Source of the DNA: Muribaculaceae bacterium
GTDB lineage: Bacteria > Bacteroidota > Bacteroidia > Bacteroidales > Muribaculaceae
Direction of reading: 5' to 3'
DNA: 8,389 nucleotides
NCBI GenBank assembly: GCA_029052265.1
Contig: JAIDJJ010000386.1
Coordinates: 1 to 8,389, forward strand
Shown here one piece after another: positions 6,523 through 8,389 of this stretch; the first letter of the stretch is position 1, and every line of letters begins with the position of its first letter. Made by a program: the position numbers and the translations under genes. The notes under the pieces are model-generated. The model was not told the DNA's origin and did no database searches. It worked only from the letters and a program-made list of their open reading frames with translations.

Positions 6523-8389
6523 ATGCTTAAAAAAATCATCATTGCTTTTTTATCTATTGCTATCTCAGTGGTTTATGCTAATGCGGAATCTACATATGTG
6601 TCTGATGCCAACATTACGGGGCATGTTGTTGATAAGGACACAGGAGAACACATTTCCGGGTGTCTTGTCGTGATCCTTAATTCAGAATATGCAACAATGA
6701 CAGATGCTTCCGGACATTATATATTTCGGGATTTGTCTCCGGGGGAATATGAAATTCAAGTTTCTTTTATGGGATATCTCACTCAAAAGAAATCGACATC
6801 GGTCGCTGCCAATAAGACTGTTGAACTCAATTTCGAGGTGGAGGAAGATGCCTTTATGCTTGATCAGGTTGTGGTGACATCATCAAAGACAGAAACCCGT
6901 CGCAAGGAGAGTCCTTCGCTTGTAAATGTGATGTCAGGCAAAACATTCCTTAATGTAGGAGCTTGTTCACTTGCTGACGGTCTTGATTTCCAACCGGGGG
7001 TAAGAGTTGAAAACGATTGCCAGAATTGTGGCTTCACCCAAGTCCGGATCAATGGTCTTGACGGTCATTATTCCCAGATATTGATGAATTCTCGTCCGGT
7101 GTTTTCTGCTTTGGCGGGAGTTTATGGACTTGAGCATATCCCAGCCAATATGATAGACCGGGTTGAAGTGATGAGAGGCGGCGGGTCTGCATTGTTCGGA
7201 TCTTCGGCAGTGGGTGGTACAATAAATATAATTACTAAAGATCCTCTATCTAATTCAGCTCAAGTTGCCCACACTCTAACATCAATCGGACCTTCAGGTG
7301 CGCTTGACAACAATACCACCGTCAACGCCTCGGTGGTTACAGATAATAATAAGGCAGGAGTTTTCGTATACGGACAAAGCCGCTATCGTGATGGATATGA
7401 TGACAATAAGGATGGCTTTACTGAAGTGGCGCAACTGAAGAGCCAGACTTTGGGGGCACGCACTTTTTTCAGGACATCCACAGACTCGAAACTGACACTC
7501 GAATATCATAACACACATGAATATCGTAGAGGAGGTGATCAACTTGATCAGCCTGCGCATATGGCTTATATTGCGGAACAGGTGGATCATAATATCAATG
7601 CCGGGGAAGCCACTTTTGACTGGTGGCTACGGGACCGGCGGGATAAACTATCATTTTTTGCTGCCACACAAAGCACAAAACGCCAAAGCTATTATGGATC
7701 CGGTATGGATCAGGATGCTTATGGCAGAACTACAGACATTGTCATCACCGGAGGCTCACAATGGATTCACCCTATCGACAAGTTCCTTTTTATGCCATCT
7801 GAGCTGGTGGCAGGACTTGAATATTCGTACAACCGACTTCATGACGTTACGATCGGCTATGGGCACGACATTCTCCAAAAAGTGCATATTTACAGTGGTT
7901 ATTTACAAAATGAATGGAAAAACGAACGTTGGGGATTTCTTATCGGTGCCCGTATAGATAAACATTCTCTTATCAAGGATGCCATTGTTTCTCCGCGTGT
8001 CAATATCCGATATAACCCTGCCGACAACTACAATTTCAGAGTGTCTTATTCCACAGGGTTCCGGTCGCCACAAGCATACGATGAGGATTTCCATGTTGCC
8101 ATTGTTGGAGGTGAAAGGGTGGTCACTGTGCTTGCTCCGGGATTGAAACAGGAAAGTTCCCAAAGTGTCAGTCTCTCTGCCGATATTTATCAAAGATTTG
8201 GCGATGTGCAGACGAATTTTTTGGTGGAAGGTTTTTTCACAGATCTCAGAGACGTCTTTGCCTTGCGTCAGCTTGATGGGCTTGATGAAAACGGCAATGC
8301 GGTTCTTGAACGTTATAATGGTTCGGGTGCGCGTGTCTTAGGCATGAACCTTGAGGCTAAGGATATCTTTTCAAGCAGTTTTGATATTC
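6523..8389 (+). CDS. TonB-dependent outer-membrane receptor with CarboxypepD_reg-like N-domain (3' end beyond window)
   Basis: The frame is open for 622 codons from the ATG at 6523 and runs off the right edge. The product would import a ligand across the outer membrane using TonB/ExbBD energy. A signal peptide covers residues 1-21 (cleavage ANA|E). Residues about 31-108 form a CarboxypepD_reg-like beta-sandwich (ITGHVVDKDTGE ... YATMTDASGHYIFRDLSPG). A TonB-box-like segment LDQVVVTSSKTE precedes the plug, about 126-240, which ends in the classic RGGGSALFGSSAVGGTINII. The plug holds a C166-QN-C169 motif followed by GFTQVRINGLDGHYSQIL. Barrel strands with aromatic ends follow from about 245, including STGFRSPQAYDEDFH. 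It is not SusC-like in context, as no SusD gene is visible. The ligand is unknown; a metal or metal complex is inferred from the neighbouring exporter. An out-of-frame ATG at 6518 lies just before the chosen start. Confidence 0.92.
   Translation, partial: MLKKIIIAFLSIAISVVYANAESTYVSDANITGHVVDKDTGEHISGCLVVILNSEYATMTDASGHYIFRDLSPGEYEIQVSFMGYLTQKKSTSVAANKTVELNFEVEEDAFMLDQVVVTSSKTETRRKESPSLVNVMSGKTFLNVGACSLADGLDFQPGVRVENDCQNCGFTQVRINGLDGHYSQILMNSRPVFSALAGVYGLEHIPANMIDRVEVMRGGGSALFGSSAVGGTINIITKDPLSNSAQVAHTLTSIGPSGALDNNTTVNASVVTDNNKAGVFVYGQSRYRDGYDDNKDGFTEVAQLKSQTLGARTFFRTSTDSKLTLEYHNTHEYRRGGDQLDQPAHMAYIAEQVDHNINAGEATFDWWLRDRRDKLSFFAATQSTKRQSYYGSGMDQDAYGRTTDIVITGGSQWIHPIDKFLFMPSELVAGLEYSYNRLHDVTIGYGHDILQKVHIYSGYLQNEWKNERWGFLIGARIDKHSLIKDAIVSPRVNIRYNPADNYNFRVSYSTGFRSPQAYDEDFHVAIVGGERVVTVLAPGLKQESSQSVSLSADIYQRFGDVQTNFLVEGFFTDLRDVFALRQLDGLDENGNAVLERYNGSGARVLGMNLEAKDIFSSSFDI

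Noticed and set aside
6509..6539. Direct repeat AAAAAAATCAT (6509-6519 and 6529-6539) around the receptor start, with an extra ATG at 6518
   Set aside because: The second copy is the coding sequence for the signal peptide lysines, and the ATG at 6518 opens a different frame that does not give the receptor.
7517..7957. 146-codon plus-strand frame within the receptor gene
   Set aside because: It is an out-of-frame shadow of the receptor, whose own frame is continuous through the region with clear barrel features.
1..8389. CRISPR arrays, tRNA or rRNA genes and insertion-sequence ends
   Set aside because: No regularly spaced repeats, no cloverleaf or rRNA-like stretches and no transposase or terminal inverted repeats were seen on reading both strands.

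Overview
The window reads as chromosomal or integrated-element DNA from a member of the Bacteroidales. Three things support this: a Bacteroides-type tyrosine recombinase, a TonB-dependent receptor with an N-terminal carboxypeptidase-regulatory-like domain, and Bacteroidetes-type promoter boxes (TAnnTTTG) ahead of both rightward transcription units. Family or genus cannot be fixed from the sequence; a gut lineage such as Bacteroidaceae or Muribaculaceae is a guess.

Layout. Bases 1-617 (minus strand) hold the N-terminal 205 residues of a tyrosine recombinase/integrase whose catalytic half lies beyond the left edge. A 238-bp divergent spacer (618-855) follows. It carries a striking 35-bp quasi-palindrome (648-682), a second smaller dyad (770-790) and a candidate promoter (about 803-833). 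Bases 856-6330 (plus strand) form a tight three-gene tripartite efflux operon: a His-rich periplasmic adaptor lipoprotein, a heavy-metal-type (HME) RND pump, and a short TolC-family outer-membrane channel. The gaps are 13 nt and then a 4-nt overlap. A clear intrinsic terminator (6370-6411) ends the operon. A new promoter region with two small dyads (6426-6506) leads into a TonB-dependent receptor (6523 to the right edge), of which 622 codons are visible.

How the genes work together. The adaptor, pump and channel should assemble into an envelope-spanning, proton-driven exporter. The family, the histidine-rich adaptor termini and the pump's lack of two of the three CusA methionines suggest a divalent metal such as Zn, Co, Ni or Cd rather than Cu(I)/Ag(I), but the substrate is not proven. 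The receptor is an active outer-membrane importer in a separate transcription unit. Its position beside a metal exporter and a CxxC motif in its plug make a role in metal or metal-complex uptake plausible. No regulator gene is visible in the window. The recombinase next door raises the possibility that the locus sits at the edge of a mobile or invertible segment.
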